DNA of 64,000 bases from Haliotis asinina (taxonomy: Eukaryota; Mollusca; Gastropoda; Lepetellida; Haliotidae). The notes under the pieces were generated by a model. That model ran no database searches, had not been told where the DNA came from, and was given only the letters and a program-made list of their open reading frames with translations. Positions 1 through 9,102 of the stretch are shown in pieces. The DNA lies in assembly GCF_037392515.1 (NCBI RefSeq), contig NC_090295.1, forward strand, positions 21,158,001 through 21,222,000, given 5' to 3'. A program made the translations under genes and the position numbers. The stretch's first letter is position 1, and each line of letters starts with the position of its first letter.

Positions 1-35
1 TACAATGTCAGCTTTAAGAAATCTGGTCAAATAAA
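1..35 (+). other. 3' UTR tail and poly(A) signal of a preceding array gene (CDS outside the window)
   Basis: The first bases match the 3' UTR of the downstream genes and contain AATAAA at 30-35. From the fixed 113-nt spacing seen in other units, the stop codon lies about 84 nt left of the window. Confidence 0.9.
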
Positions 36-1428
36 CTCACAAAAACAATGTCCTTTCCACTTTGTACTTACTTATTGCTTCCTTGCAAATTTCAAGAAGA
101 AACATGTATGTCCTCCCTGATAAGAGACGTACATAACAATCAGAAAGAAGGAAGCCCATATTCTGTAAATCAGAGACACAGACATACCAAGCGCATACCT
201 TTTTATGCCAGTTTCAACATGCCAGTTTTAACATCGAATCATCATAGAAAAACGCAAGTCATTACTGCCAATGATTCACTTCTTGACTGTATTGTCGGAA
301 AGTACAGGCATGGTCTGTATCATTGTCCATTGGGGACATTAAGACGAGGCTCGAATGAAAGGGAGTGAAACCAAGTACATCAGTTCCAGCTCCACACATT
401 CGGCAGGCTGCCGCAAAACACATTTATGGTAACATGTGAACACATTTCACTTTCAAGCTTTTTCAAATGGTTTGTCCTCATTCGGTATGTGGAGAAAAAC
501 AGAGCATGTCCCCTCAACTACATTTGCCTCAATATCAAATGAACTGATTACTGTACACAATAGTCCCCAAACATGTCAGGCCTACATTCTTTATGTCCAC
601 GTGTAGACCTTTCTGTGCCTTAGAAAGCCTGAAACTTTAGAGAAATACATCATCATTAAGGTAGCAGCATACCATGACTAACACCATTTACTTCTCATCT
701 GTCCATAGCCGTTACATGACTGTCAGTGCCTTAATTACATTTTTCAACTATCTGCTAGGCACAATAGTATGCCATTTAGAGCTCATTCTTAAATACAATC
801 ACATTAAGTTTACTCTTTACTCATTGAAATGAGGATAGCATGCCACGTCTTGGTTTTCTAACACTAGCATATACTAGTCTTGATCCACGATATCAGTCAT
901 GTGGAGAGAGCTCATAGAGATCAATTCAACATTCAGACTACAAGCGTTGAACTGATTGCTCTGTTTTTCCTTAAATGTTTGGAGCAACATGATGTATATG
1001 TGTGACATGTAGATGATTATTTGACCTGCTTTCAGCCTCTCGCTACCTTCTATCCCTACACTCTTAATATCAATCTAAACTTCTTATGTTTAAAAGGATG
1101 TTGGATCATACCTGTGTCCATTATTCAATAGATCGTACTAAAGGTTTATGTTTGGTGCCACTAGCAGCAAATTTGGCAATGGAGCCATGTAGCATTTGCT
1201 TTTAATTCCATAAGGAGTGGTATGTTTTCATCATATGAAATCTTGCAGTACCTATCTTTGCCCACTTCAATCAAGGTCTGTTACAATCATCGCAAGTCAG
1301 GGAACCATTCCACTGCACTACGAGACTGACAGCAACCTGATATTTACATGTATGTATTCTTCTTGCATTTTATAGATTTCACTCCATTCACTTTTTGTGT
1401 ATGCTATATTTACTTTCAAGTCATTGGA

Positions 1429-1435
1429 TGAGTCA
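1429..1435 (+). promoter_or_regulatory. AP-1-like heptamer TGAGTCA, reference copy
   Basis: A perfect TGAGTCA lies 340 bp upstream of the gene 1 start codon and 265 bp upstream of its TATA box. The same heptamer was found in the spacers I checked (for example 5681-5687 before gene 3, 27327-27333 before gene 12, 39275-39281 before gene 17, 55964-55970 before gene 24). It is missing upstream of pseudogene 2 because of the deletion. TGAGTCA is the consensus for bZIP AP-1 factors. Conservation inside a homogenising array is weak evidence of function. Confidence 0.4.
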
Positions 1436-1644
1436 GTGTAACCCAGCTTTTCATCCAGCAGAGAAACAGCCAAGGGGCGCCTGTCTGCCTTACTAGTGCA
1501 CAGTATGTGTCTGATAGCTAAGCAGGAAAACGTAAATAATAAAGAATGAATATATCCAGTGTCAAGGTGATATTACATAACATGCTGGTAGTTCACAAAT
1601 AAATGGTTAGGAAAAACTCAAAATGGAATTTCTTTTCTTTCTTT

Positions 1645-1654
1645 CTCAATTGAG
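1645..1654 (+). promoter_or_regulatory. Promoter-proximal palindrome CTCAATTGAG, reference copy
   Basis: A perfect 10-bp palindrome preceded by a pyrimidine tract (TTCTTTTCTTTCTTT), beginning 49 bp upstream of TATA. It sits at the same distance before the other genes (for example 5897-5906 before gene 3). Gene 24 lacks it through a 10-bp deletion, and gene 12 has one extra 4-bp TTTC step in the pyrimidine tract. It could be a factor-binding site; the factor is unknown. Confidence 0.4.
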
Positions 1655-1693
1655 GCTATTTCGATTCACTGTCTTCATTTCCTTCTCCATTTG

Positions 1694-1729
1694 TATAAAA
1701 GGCCCTGTGTGCTTGCAAAACGGTCATTC
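1694..1729 (+). promoter_or_regulatory. Core promoter of gene 1 (TATA box and initiator)
   Basis: TATAAAAG at 1694-1701 and an initiator-like TCATTC at 1724-1729 whose A (1726) is 32 bp downstream of the first T of TATA, the normal RNA polymerase II spacing. This predicts a 43-nt 5' UTR (1726-1768). Gene 1 has 'ggccctgtg' after the box, whereas later genes have 'ggccttgtg'. Confidence 0.8.
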
Positions 1730-1768
1730 ACATCGTTTATTCTATTGTGGATAGACGTATCCGTGAAG

Positions 1769-2365
1769 ATGCAGCTCTATAAAATAGCACTGGTTGTGGC
1801 ATTGGGTAAGTTTAACCTTTCATTATAGCTGTTTGGGTATTGCAAAATGCTGACTGAGTAGTTCACCCCTTCTTTCGTTTCCTAGCATATGTTCTACAAC
1901 GATGTGACTTAAAGAGCTAAGAAAGTGTTCTTAGCAGCACTTTAATGTTGAAAACGATATTATAGGGATGTTCTTTACAGATGATTAACAACTGATGTGT
2001 GCTTCTTCATTTCCTTTCCAGTGTTCACAGCCTTCTTTGGCTCTGCCTATGGTGGCCACGGAGGTGGTGGTGGCAAAGGAGGTGGAGGGGGGCATGGAGG
2101 TGGCGGCAAAGGCGGTGGTGGCAAAGGAGGTGGCGGCAAGGGAGGTGGTGGCAAAGGAGGTGGTGGCCATGGAGGAGGTGGTGGAAAAGGAGGTGGTGGC
2201 CATGGAGGAGGTGGTGGAAAAGGAGGCGGTGGCCATGGAGGAGGTGGTGGAAAAGGAGGCGGTGGCCATGGAGGAGGTGGTGGAAAAGGAGGCGGTGGCA
2301 AAGGAGGTGGCGGCCATGGAGGAGGTGGAAAGGGTGGTGGTGGAGGTGGCGGCCACCATGGTTAA
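1769..2365 (+). CDS. Gene 1: secreted Gly/Lys/His-repeat protein, 126 aa, two exons
   Basis: Exons are 1769-1805 and 2022-2365, with a GT-AG intron at 1806-2021 (donor G|GTAAGT, acceptor TTTCCTTTCCAG). Splicing joins a split Val codon (phase 1). Residues 1-12 MQLYKIALVVAL and 13-21 VFTAFFGSA form a typical signal peptide; GSA|YG suits cleavage after Ala21. The mature chain has no residues other than Y22, Gly, Lys and His, arranged as GGGGK, GGGGGK and GGGGH blocks and ending HHG. This copy has four central H-GGGGG-K blocks, more than its neighbours, making it the longest of the left half. The chosen start is the first ATG after the predicted cap site. AATAAA is at 2478-2483. Function is unknown: Gly-rich secreted proteins include shell or cuticle matrix, adhesive and antimicrobial proteins. 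The Trp/Arg, Pro and Ala/Glu/Val readings of the same bases are by-products of a GGN repeat. Confidence 0.88.
2022..2365 (+). repeat. Coding minisatellite in exon 2 (15-, 18- and 33-bp motifs), reference copy
   Basis: Exon 2 is a run of GGN codons punctuated by AAA/AAG (Lys) or CAT/CAC (His). The 15-bp motif encodes GGGGK or GGGGH, the 18-bp motif GGGGGK, and the composite 33-bp motif HGGGGGKGGGG. Number of motifs differs between units and accounts for all large length differences. The + strand is extremely G-rich with almost no C outside GGC and CAT/CAC codons. Confidence 0.9.
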
Positions 2366-2477
2366 GCTCAACTGGCTCTGCACATTTCTGTCAAATGCTG
2401 GACATCTGGTGTCATCATGGTCATATGCTCATTAACTACACTGTCCTATACAATGTCAGGTTTAAGAAATCTGGTCA

Positions 2478-2483
2478 AATAAA
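2478..2483 (+). terminator. Poly(A) signal of gene 1 (reference copy)
   Basis: AATAAA 113 nt after the stop codon, followed by a T-rich stretch (tttgtacttacttattg) about 25-40 nt further on, as expected of a downstream element. All other units except gene 7 have it at the same offset. Confidence 0.75.
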
Positions 2484-3873
2484 CTCACAAAAACAATGCC
2501 CTTTCCACTTTGTACTTACTTATTGCTTCCTTGCAAATTTAAAGAAGAAACATGTATGTCCTCACTGATAAGAGACATACATAACAATCAGAAAGAATTA
2601 AGTTCATATTCTGTAAATCAGAGACACAGACATTCCAAGCGCATACCTTTTCATGCCAGTTTTAACTTGCTACTTTTAACATCGAATCCTCATAGAAAAA
2701 CGCAAGTCATCACTGCCAATGATTCACTTCTTGACTGCATTGTCGGAAAGTACAGACATGGTCTGTATCATTGTCCATTGGGGACATTAAGACGAGACTC
2801 GAATGAAAGGGAGTGAAACCAAGTACATCGGTTCCAGCTCCACACATTCGGCAGGCTGCCGCAAAACACATTCATAGTAACATGTGAACACATTTCACTT
2901 TCAAGCTTTTTCAAATGGTTTGTCCTCATTGTGTACGTGAAGAAAAACAGAGCATGTCCCCTCAACTACATTTGCCTCAATATCAAATGAACTGATTACT
3001 GTACACAATAGTCCCCAAACATGTCAGGCCTACATTCTTTATGTCCACGTGTAGACCTTTCTGTGCCTTAGAAAGCCTGAAACTTTAGAGAAATACATCA
3101 TCATTAAGGTAGCAGCATACCATGACTAACACCATTTACTTCTCATCTGTCCATAGCCGTTACATGACTGTCAGTGCCTTAATTACATTCTTCAACTATC
3201 TGCTAGGCACAATAGTATGCCATTTAGAGCTCATTCTTAAATACAATCACATTAAGTTTACTCTTTACTCGTTGAAATGAGGATAGCATGCCACGTCTAG
3301 GTTTTCTAACACTAGCATATACTAGTCTTGATACACGATATCAGTCATGTGGAGAGAGCTAATAGAGATCAATTGAACATTCAGACTACAAGCGTTAAAC
3401 TGATTGTTCTGCTTTCCCTTAAATGTTTGGAGCAACATGATGTATATGTGTGACATGTAGATGACTATTTGACCTGCTTTCAGCCTCTCGCTACCTTCTA
3501 TCCCTACACTCTTAATATCAATCTAAACTTCTAATGTTTAAAAGGATGTTGGATCATACCTGTGTCCATTATTTAATAGATCGTACTAAAGGTTTATGTT
3601 TGGTGCCACTAGCAGCAAATTTGGCAATGGAGCCATGTAGCATTTGCTTTTAATTCCATAAGGAGTGGTATGTTTTCATCACATGAAAGCTTGCAGTACC
3701 TACCTTTGCCCACTTCACCCCTTCTTTCATTTCCTAGCATATGTTCTACAACGATGTGACTTAAAGAGCTAAGAAAGTGTTCTTAGCAGCTCTTTAATGT
3801 TGAAAACGATATTTTAGGGATGTTCTTTACAGATGATTAACAACTGATGTGTGCTTCTTCATTTCCTTTCCAG
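2484..3873 (+). repeat. Spacer 1, fused by deletion to the intron remnant of pseudogene 2
   Basis: It starts as a normal spacer (proximal part with the 'aattaagttcatattctgtaaatc' variant otherwise typical of spacers 11-19) and runs to 'cccacttca' near 3715. It then continues directly as the 3' part of the intron ('ccccttctttcatttcctagcat'). The AP-1-like site, palindrome, TATA box, exon 1 and splice donor are absent. Confidence 0.85.
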
Positions 3874-4169
3874 TGTTCACAGCCTTCTTTGGCTCTGCCT
3901 ATGGTGGCCACGGAGGTGGTGGTGGCAAAGGAGGTGGAGGGGGGCATGGAGGTGGCGGCAAAGGAGGTGGCTGCAAGGGAGGAGGTGGCAAAGGAGGTGG
4001 TGGCCATGGAGGAGGTGGTGGAAAAGGAGGCGGTGGCCATGGAGGAGGTGGTGGAAAAGGAGGCGGTGGCCATGGAGGAGGTGGTGGAAAAGGAGGCGGT
4101 GGCAAAGGAGGTGGCGGCCATGGAGGAGGTGGAAAGGGCGGTGGTGGAGGTGGCGGCCACCATGGTTAA
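3874..4169 (+). pseudogene. Pseudogene 2: orphan exon 2 of the Gly/Lys/His protein
   Basis: Exon 2 is fully open, with its acceptor AG at 3872-3873 and AATAAA at 4282-4287, but no exon 1 or promoter lies upstream. A deletion of about 596 bp joins 'cacttca' of the spacer to 'ttcacccc' of the intron; the shared TTCA at both ends suggests a microhomology-mediated event. It carries the only Cys seen in the family (GGC TGC AAG near 3969-3977). Because acceptor and frame are intact, exon 2 could only be expressed by read-through and splicing from gene 1, for which there is no evidence. Confidence 0.85.
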
Positions 4170-4287
4170 GCTCAACTGGCTCTGCACATTTCTGTCAAAT
4201 GCTGGACATCTGGTGTCATCATGGTCATATGCTCATTAACTACACCGTCCTATACAATGTCAGCTTTAAGAAATCTGGTCAAATAAA

Positions 4288-5945
4288 CTCACACAAACAA
4301 TGTCCTTTCCTCTTTGTACTTACTTATTGCTTCCTTGCAAATTTAAAGAAGAAACATGTATGTCCTCCCTGATAAGAGACGTACATAACAATCAGAAAGA
4401 AAGAGGCCCATATTCTGTTAATCAGAGACACAGACATACTAACCGCATACCTTTTCATGCCTGTTTTAACTTGCTACTTTTAACATCGAATCCTCATAGA
4501 AAAACGCAAGTCATTACTGCCAATGATTCACTTCTTGACTGTATTGTCGGAAAGTACAGGCATGGTCTGTATCATTGTCCATTGGGGACATTAAGACGAG
4601 GCTCGAATGAAAGGGAGTGAAACCAAGTACATCACTTCCAGCTCCACACATTCGGCAGGCTGCCGCAAAACACATTCATAGTAACATGTGAACACATTTC
4701 ACTTTCAAGCTTTTTCAAATGGTTTGTCCTCATTGTGTACGTGAAGAAAAACAGAGCATGTCCCCTCAACTACATTTGCCTCAATATCAAATGAACTGAT
4801 TACTGTACACAATAGTCCCCAAACATGTCAGGTCTACATTCTTTATGTCCACGTGTAGACCTTTCTGTGCCTTCGAAAGCCTGAAAGTTTAGAGAAATAC
4901 ATCATCATTAAGGTAGCAGCATACCATGACTAACACCATTTACTTCACATCTGTCCATAGCCGTTACATGACTGTCAGTGCCTTAATTACATTCTTCAAC
5001 TATCTGCTAGGCACAATAGTATGCCATTTAGAGCTCATTCTTATATACAATCACATTCAGTTTACTCTTTACTCATTGAAATGAGGATAGCATGCCACGT
5101 CTAGGTTTTCTAACACTAGCATATACTAGTCTTGATACACGATATCAGTCATGTGGAGAGAGCTAATAGAGATCAATTGAACATTCAGACTACAAGCGTT
5201 GAACTGATTGTTCTGCTTTCCCTTAAATGTTTGGAGCAACATGATGTATATGTGTGACATGTAGATGATTATTTGACCTGCTTTCAGCCTCTCGCTACCT
5301 TCTATCCCTACACTCTTAATATCAATCTTAACTTCTTATGTTTAAAAGGATGTTGGATCATACCTGTGTCCATTATTTAATAGATCGTACTAAAGGTTTA
5401 TGTTTGGTGCCACTAGCAGCAAATTTGGCAATGGAGCCATGTAGCATTTGCTTTTAATTCCATAAGGAGTGGTATGTTTTCATCATATGAAAGCTTGCAG
5501 TACCTATCTTTGCCCACCTCAATCAAGGTCTGTTACGATCATCGCAAGTCAGGAAACCATTCCACTGCACTACGAGACTTACAGTAAGCTGATATTTACA
5601 TGTATGTATTCTTCTTGCATTTTATAGATTTCACTCCATTCACTTTTTGTGTATGCTATATTTACTTTCAAGTCATTGGATGAGTCAGTGTAACCCTGCT
5701 TTTCATCCAGCAGAGAAACAGCCAAGGGGCGCCTGTCTGCCTTACTAATGCACAGTATGTGTCTGATAGCTAAGCAGGAAAACGTAAATAATAAAGAATG
5801 AATATATCCAGCGTCAAGGTGATATTACATAACATGCTGGTAGTTCACAAATAAATGGTTAGGAAAAACTCAAAATGGAATTTCTTTTCTTTCTTTCTCA
5901 ATTGAGAGTATTTCGATTCACTGTCTTCATTTCCTTCTCCATTTG
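4288..5945 (+). repeat. Spacer 2, type A reference
   Basis: 1658 bp without a supported gene. Landmarks are the 8-bp perfect inverted repeat GGTCTACA...TGTAGACC around a 15-nt loop containing CACGTG (about 4831-4861), CTCATT-GA-AATGAG near 5071, ACTAG-6-CTAGT, the AP-1-like site at 5681-5687 and the palindrome at 5897-5906. Confidence 0.8.
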
Positions 5946-5981
5946 TATAAAAGGCCCTGTGTGCTTGCAAAACGGTCATTC
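5946..5981 (+). promoter_or_regulatory. Core promoter of gene 3
   Basis: TATAAAAG at 5946-5953 and TCATTC initiator ending at 5981; the ATG is 75 bp after the start of the TATA box, as in gene 1. Confidence 0.8.
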
Positions 5982-6020
5982 ACATCGTTTATTCTATTGT
6001 GGATAGACGTATCCGTGAAG

Positions 6021-6569
6021 ATGCAGCTCTATAAAATAGCACTGGTTGTGGCATTGGGTAAGTTTAACCTTTCATTATAGCTGTTTGGGTATTGCAAAAC
6101 GCTGACTGAGAAGTTCACCACTTCCTTCATTTCCTAGCATATGTTCTACAACGATGTGACTTAAAGAGCTAAGAAAGTGTTCTTAGCAGCACTTTAATGT
6201 TGAAAACGATATTTTAGGGATGTTCTTTACAGATGATTAACAACTGATGTGTGCTTCTTCATTTCCTTTCCAGTGTTCACAGCCTTCTTTGGCTCTGCCT
6301 ATGGTGGCCACGGAGGTGGTGGTGGCAAAGGAGGTGGAGGGGGGCATGGAGGTGGCGGCAAAGGAGGTGGCGGCAAGGGAGGCGGTGGCAAAGGAGGTGG
6401 TGGCCATGGAGGAGGTGGTGGAAAAGGAGGCGGTGGCCATGGAGGAGGTGGTGGAAAAGGAGGCGGTGGCCATGGAGGAGGTGGTGGAAAAGGAGGCGGT
6501 GGCAAAGGAGGTGGCGGCCATGGAGGAGGTGGAAAGGGCGGTGGTGGAGGTGGCGGCCACCATGGTTAA
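6021..6569 (+). CDS. Gene 3: secreted Gly/Lys/His-repeat protein, 110 aa
   Basis: Exons 6021-6057 and 6274-6569; poly(A) signal 6682-6687. Type A signal peptide with Ile6. It has three, not four, GGGGK blocks before the central region and three H-GGGGG-K blocks, which makes it 5 residues shorter than genes 4-6 and 16 shorter than gene 1. It is the first intact gene after the pseudogene, whose exon 2 has the same block layout, so the two exons are close sisters. Confidence 0.87.
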
Positions 6570-6687
6570 GCTCAACTGGCTCTGCACATTTCTGTCAAAT
6601 GCTGGACATCTGGTGTCATCATGGTCATATGCTCATTAACTACACCGTCCTATACAATGTCAGCTTTAAGAAATCTGGTCAAATAAA

Positions 6688-8345
6688 CTCACACAAACAA
6701 TGTCCTTTCCTCTTTGTACTTACTTATTGCTTCCTTGCAAATTTAAAGAAGAAACATGTATGTCCTCCCTGATAAGAGACGTACATAACAATCAGAAAGA
6801 AAGAGGCCCATATTCTGTTAATCAGAGACACAGACATACTAACCGCATACCTTTTCATGCAAGTTTCAACTTGCTACTTTTAACATCGAATCCTCATAGA
6901 AAAACGCAAGTCATTACTGCCAATGATTCACTTCTTGACTGTATTGTCGGAAAGTACAGGCATGGTCTGTATCATTGTCCATTGGGGACATTAAGACGAG
7001 GCTCGAATGAAAGGGAGTGAAACCAAGTACATCACTTCCAGCTCCACACATTCGGCAGGCTGCCGCAAAACACATTCATAGTAACATGTGAACACATTTC
7101 ACTTTCAAGCTTTTTCAAATGGTTTGTCCTCATTGTGTACGTGAAGAAAAACAGAGCATGTCCCCTCAACTACATTTGCCTCAATATCAAATGAACTGAT
7201 TACTGTACACAATAGTCCCCAAACATGTCAGGTCTACATTCTTTATGTCCACGTGTATACCTTTCTGTGCCTTCGAAAGCCTGAAAGTTTAGAGAAATAC
7301 ATCATCATTAAGGTAGCAGCATACCATGACTAACACCATTAACTTCACATCTGTCCATAGCCGTTACATGACTGTCAGTGCCTTAATTACATTCTTCAAC
7401 TATCTGCTAGGCACAATAGTATGCCATTTAGAGCTCATTCTTATATACAATCACATTCAGTTTACTCTTTACTCATTGAAATGAGGATAGCATGCCACGT
7501 CTAGGTTTTCTAACACTAGCATATACTAGTCTTGATACACGATATCAGTCATGTGGAGAGAGCTAATAGAGATCAATTGAACATTCAGACTACAAGCGTT
7601 GAACTGATTGTTCTGCTTTCCCTTAAATGTTTGGAGCAACATGATGTATATGTGTGACATGTAGATGATTATTTGACCTGCTTTCAGCCTCTCGCTACCT
7701 TCTATCCCTACACTCTTAATATCAATCTAAACTTCTTATGTTTAAAAGGATGTTGGATCATACCTGTGTCCATTATTTAATAGATCGTACTAAAGGTTTA
7801 TGTTTGGTGCCACTAGCAGCAAATTTGGCAATGGAGCCATGTAGCATTTGCTTTTAATTCCATAAGGACTGGTATGTTTTCATCATATGAAAGCTTGCAG
7901 TACCTATCTTTGCCCACTTCAATCAAGGTCTGTTACGATCATCGCAAGTCAGGAAACCATTCCACTGCACTACGAGACTTAAAGTAAGCTGATATTTACA
8001 TGTATGTATTCTTCTTGCATTTTATAGATTTCACTCCATTCACTTTTTGTGTATGCTATATTTACTTTCAAGTCATTGGATGAGTCAGTGTAACCCTGCT
8101 TTTCATCCAGCAGAGAAACAGCCAAGGGGCGCCTGTCTGCCTTACTAATGCACAGTATGTGTCTGATAGCTAAGCAGGAAAACGTAAATAATAAAGGATG
8201 AATATATCCAGCGTCAAGGTGATATTACATAACATGCTGGTAGTTCACAAATAAATGGTTAGGAAAAACTCAAAATGGAATTTCTTTTCTTTCTTTCTCA
8301 ATTGAGAGTATTTCGATTCACTGTCTTCATTTCCTTCTCCATTTG
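6688..8345 (+). repeat. Spacer 3, type A
   Basis: 1658 bp, almost identical to spacer 2. Private changes include 'cacgtgtatacc', which breaks the spacer inverted repeat, 'aaggactgg' and 'ataaaggatg'. No gene is supported. Confidence 0.8.
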
Positions 8346-8381
8346 TATAAAAGGCCTTGTGTGCTTGCAAAACGGTCATTC
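8346..8381 (+). promoter_or_regulatory. Core promoter of gene 4
   Basis: TATAAAAG at 8346-8353 with initiator 32 bp downstream; first unit from the left with the 'ggccttgtg' variant after TATA that all later units share. Confidence 0.8.
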
Positions 8382-8420
8382 ACATCGTTTATTCTATTGT
8401 GGATAGACGTATCCGTGAAG

Positions 8421-8984
8421 ATGCAGCTCTATAAAATAGCACTGGTTGTGGCATTGGGTAAGTTTAACCTTTCATTATAGCTGTTTGGGTATTGCAAAAC
8501 GCTGACTGAGAAGTTCACCACTTCTTTCATTTCCTAGCATATGTTCTACAACGATGTGACTTAAAGAGCTAAGAAAGTGTTCTTAGCAGCACTTTAATGT
8601 TGAAAACGATATTTTAGGGATGTTCTTTACAGATGATTAACAACTGATGTGTGCTTCTTCATTTCCTTTCCAGTGTTCACAGCCTTCTTTCGCTCTGCCT
8701 ATGGTGGCCACGGAGGTGGTGGTGGCAAAGGAGGTGGAGGGGGGCATGGAGGTGGCGGCAAAGGCGGTGGTGGCAAAAGAGGTGGCGGCAAGGGAGGCGG
8801 TGGCAAAGGAGGTGGTGGCCATGGAGGAGGTGGTGGAAAAGGAGGCGGTGGCCATGGAGGAGGTGGTGGAAAAGGAGGCGGTGGCCATGGAGGAGGTGGT
8901 GGAAAAGGAGGCGGTGGCAAAGGAGGTGGCGGCCATGGAGGAGGTGGAAAGGGCGGTGGTGGAGGTGGCGGCCACCATGGTTAA
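8421..8984 (+). CDS. Gene 4: secreted Gly/Lys/His-repeat protein, 115 aa, with Arg in the signal peptide
   Basis: Exons 8421-8457 and 8674-8984; poly(A) signal 9097-9102. Two Arg replacements set it apart: GGC to CGC at 8691 gives FFRSAYG, placing Arg at position -3 of the predicted cleavage site, and one block reads KRGGGK. The -3 position normally needs a small neutral residue, so cleavage may be impaired or shifted. Otherwise a standard type A product with four GGGGK and three H-GGGGG-K blocks. It may be a copy starting to decay. Confidence 0.85.
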
Positions 8985-9102
8985 GCTCAACTGGCTCTGC
9001 ACATTTCTGTCAAATGCTGGACATCTGGTGTCATCATGGTCATATGCTCATTAACTACACCGTCCTATACAATGTCAGCTTTAAGAAATCTGGTCAAATA
9101 AA

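Larger units (their letters stand above)
36..1693 (+). repeat. Spacer 0 (A/B mixed type)
   Basis: 1658 bp between the poly(A) signal at 30-35 and the TATA box of gene 1. It mixes markers. The proximal part (ataccaagcg, catgccagt) and the 'cttggttttc' and 'gatccacg' sites look like type B, while its length and lack of the ggtcta duplication are type A. It contains the imperfect inverted repeat ggcctaca/tgtagacc, the perfect inverted repeat ACTAG-6-CTAGT at 863-878 and the AP-1-like TGAGTCA at 1429-1435. No gene is supported; the small open frames in it are not preserved between units. Confidence 0.8.

Noticed and set aside
48-368. Open frame of about 106 codons after each poly(A) signal (MSFPLCTYLLL... 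family)
   Set aside because: It starts in the downstream region of the poly(A) site, is closed early by TAG in seven spacers (12 and 15-20) and by another stop in spacer 14, and copies differ mainly by amino-acid-changing substitutions. Its apparent conservation is that of the array.
2047-2301. Proline-rich, Trp/Arg-rich, Ala/Glu/Val-rich and Ser/Thr-rich translations over exon 2
   Set aside because: A GGN/AAR/CAY repeat has few or no stops in any frame on either strand. Only the Gly/Lys/His frame is joined by splicing to a signal peptide in the correct phase.
2768-2965. Minus-strand frame of 65 codons (MRGHALFFFTYTM...) in several spacers
   Set aside because: Not maintained across units and without promoter or splice context; incidental.
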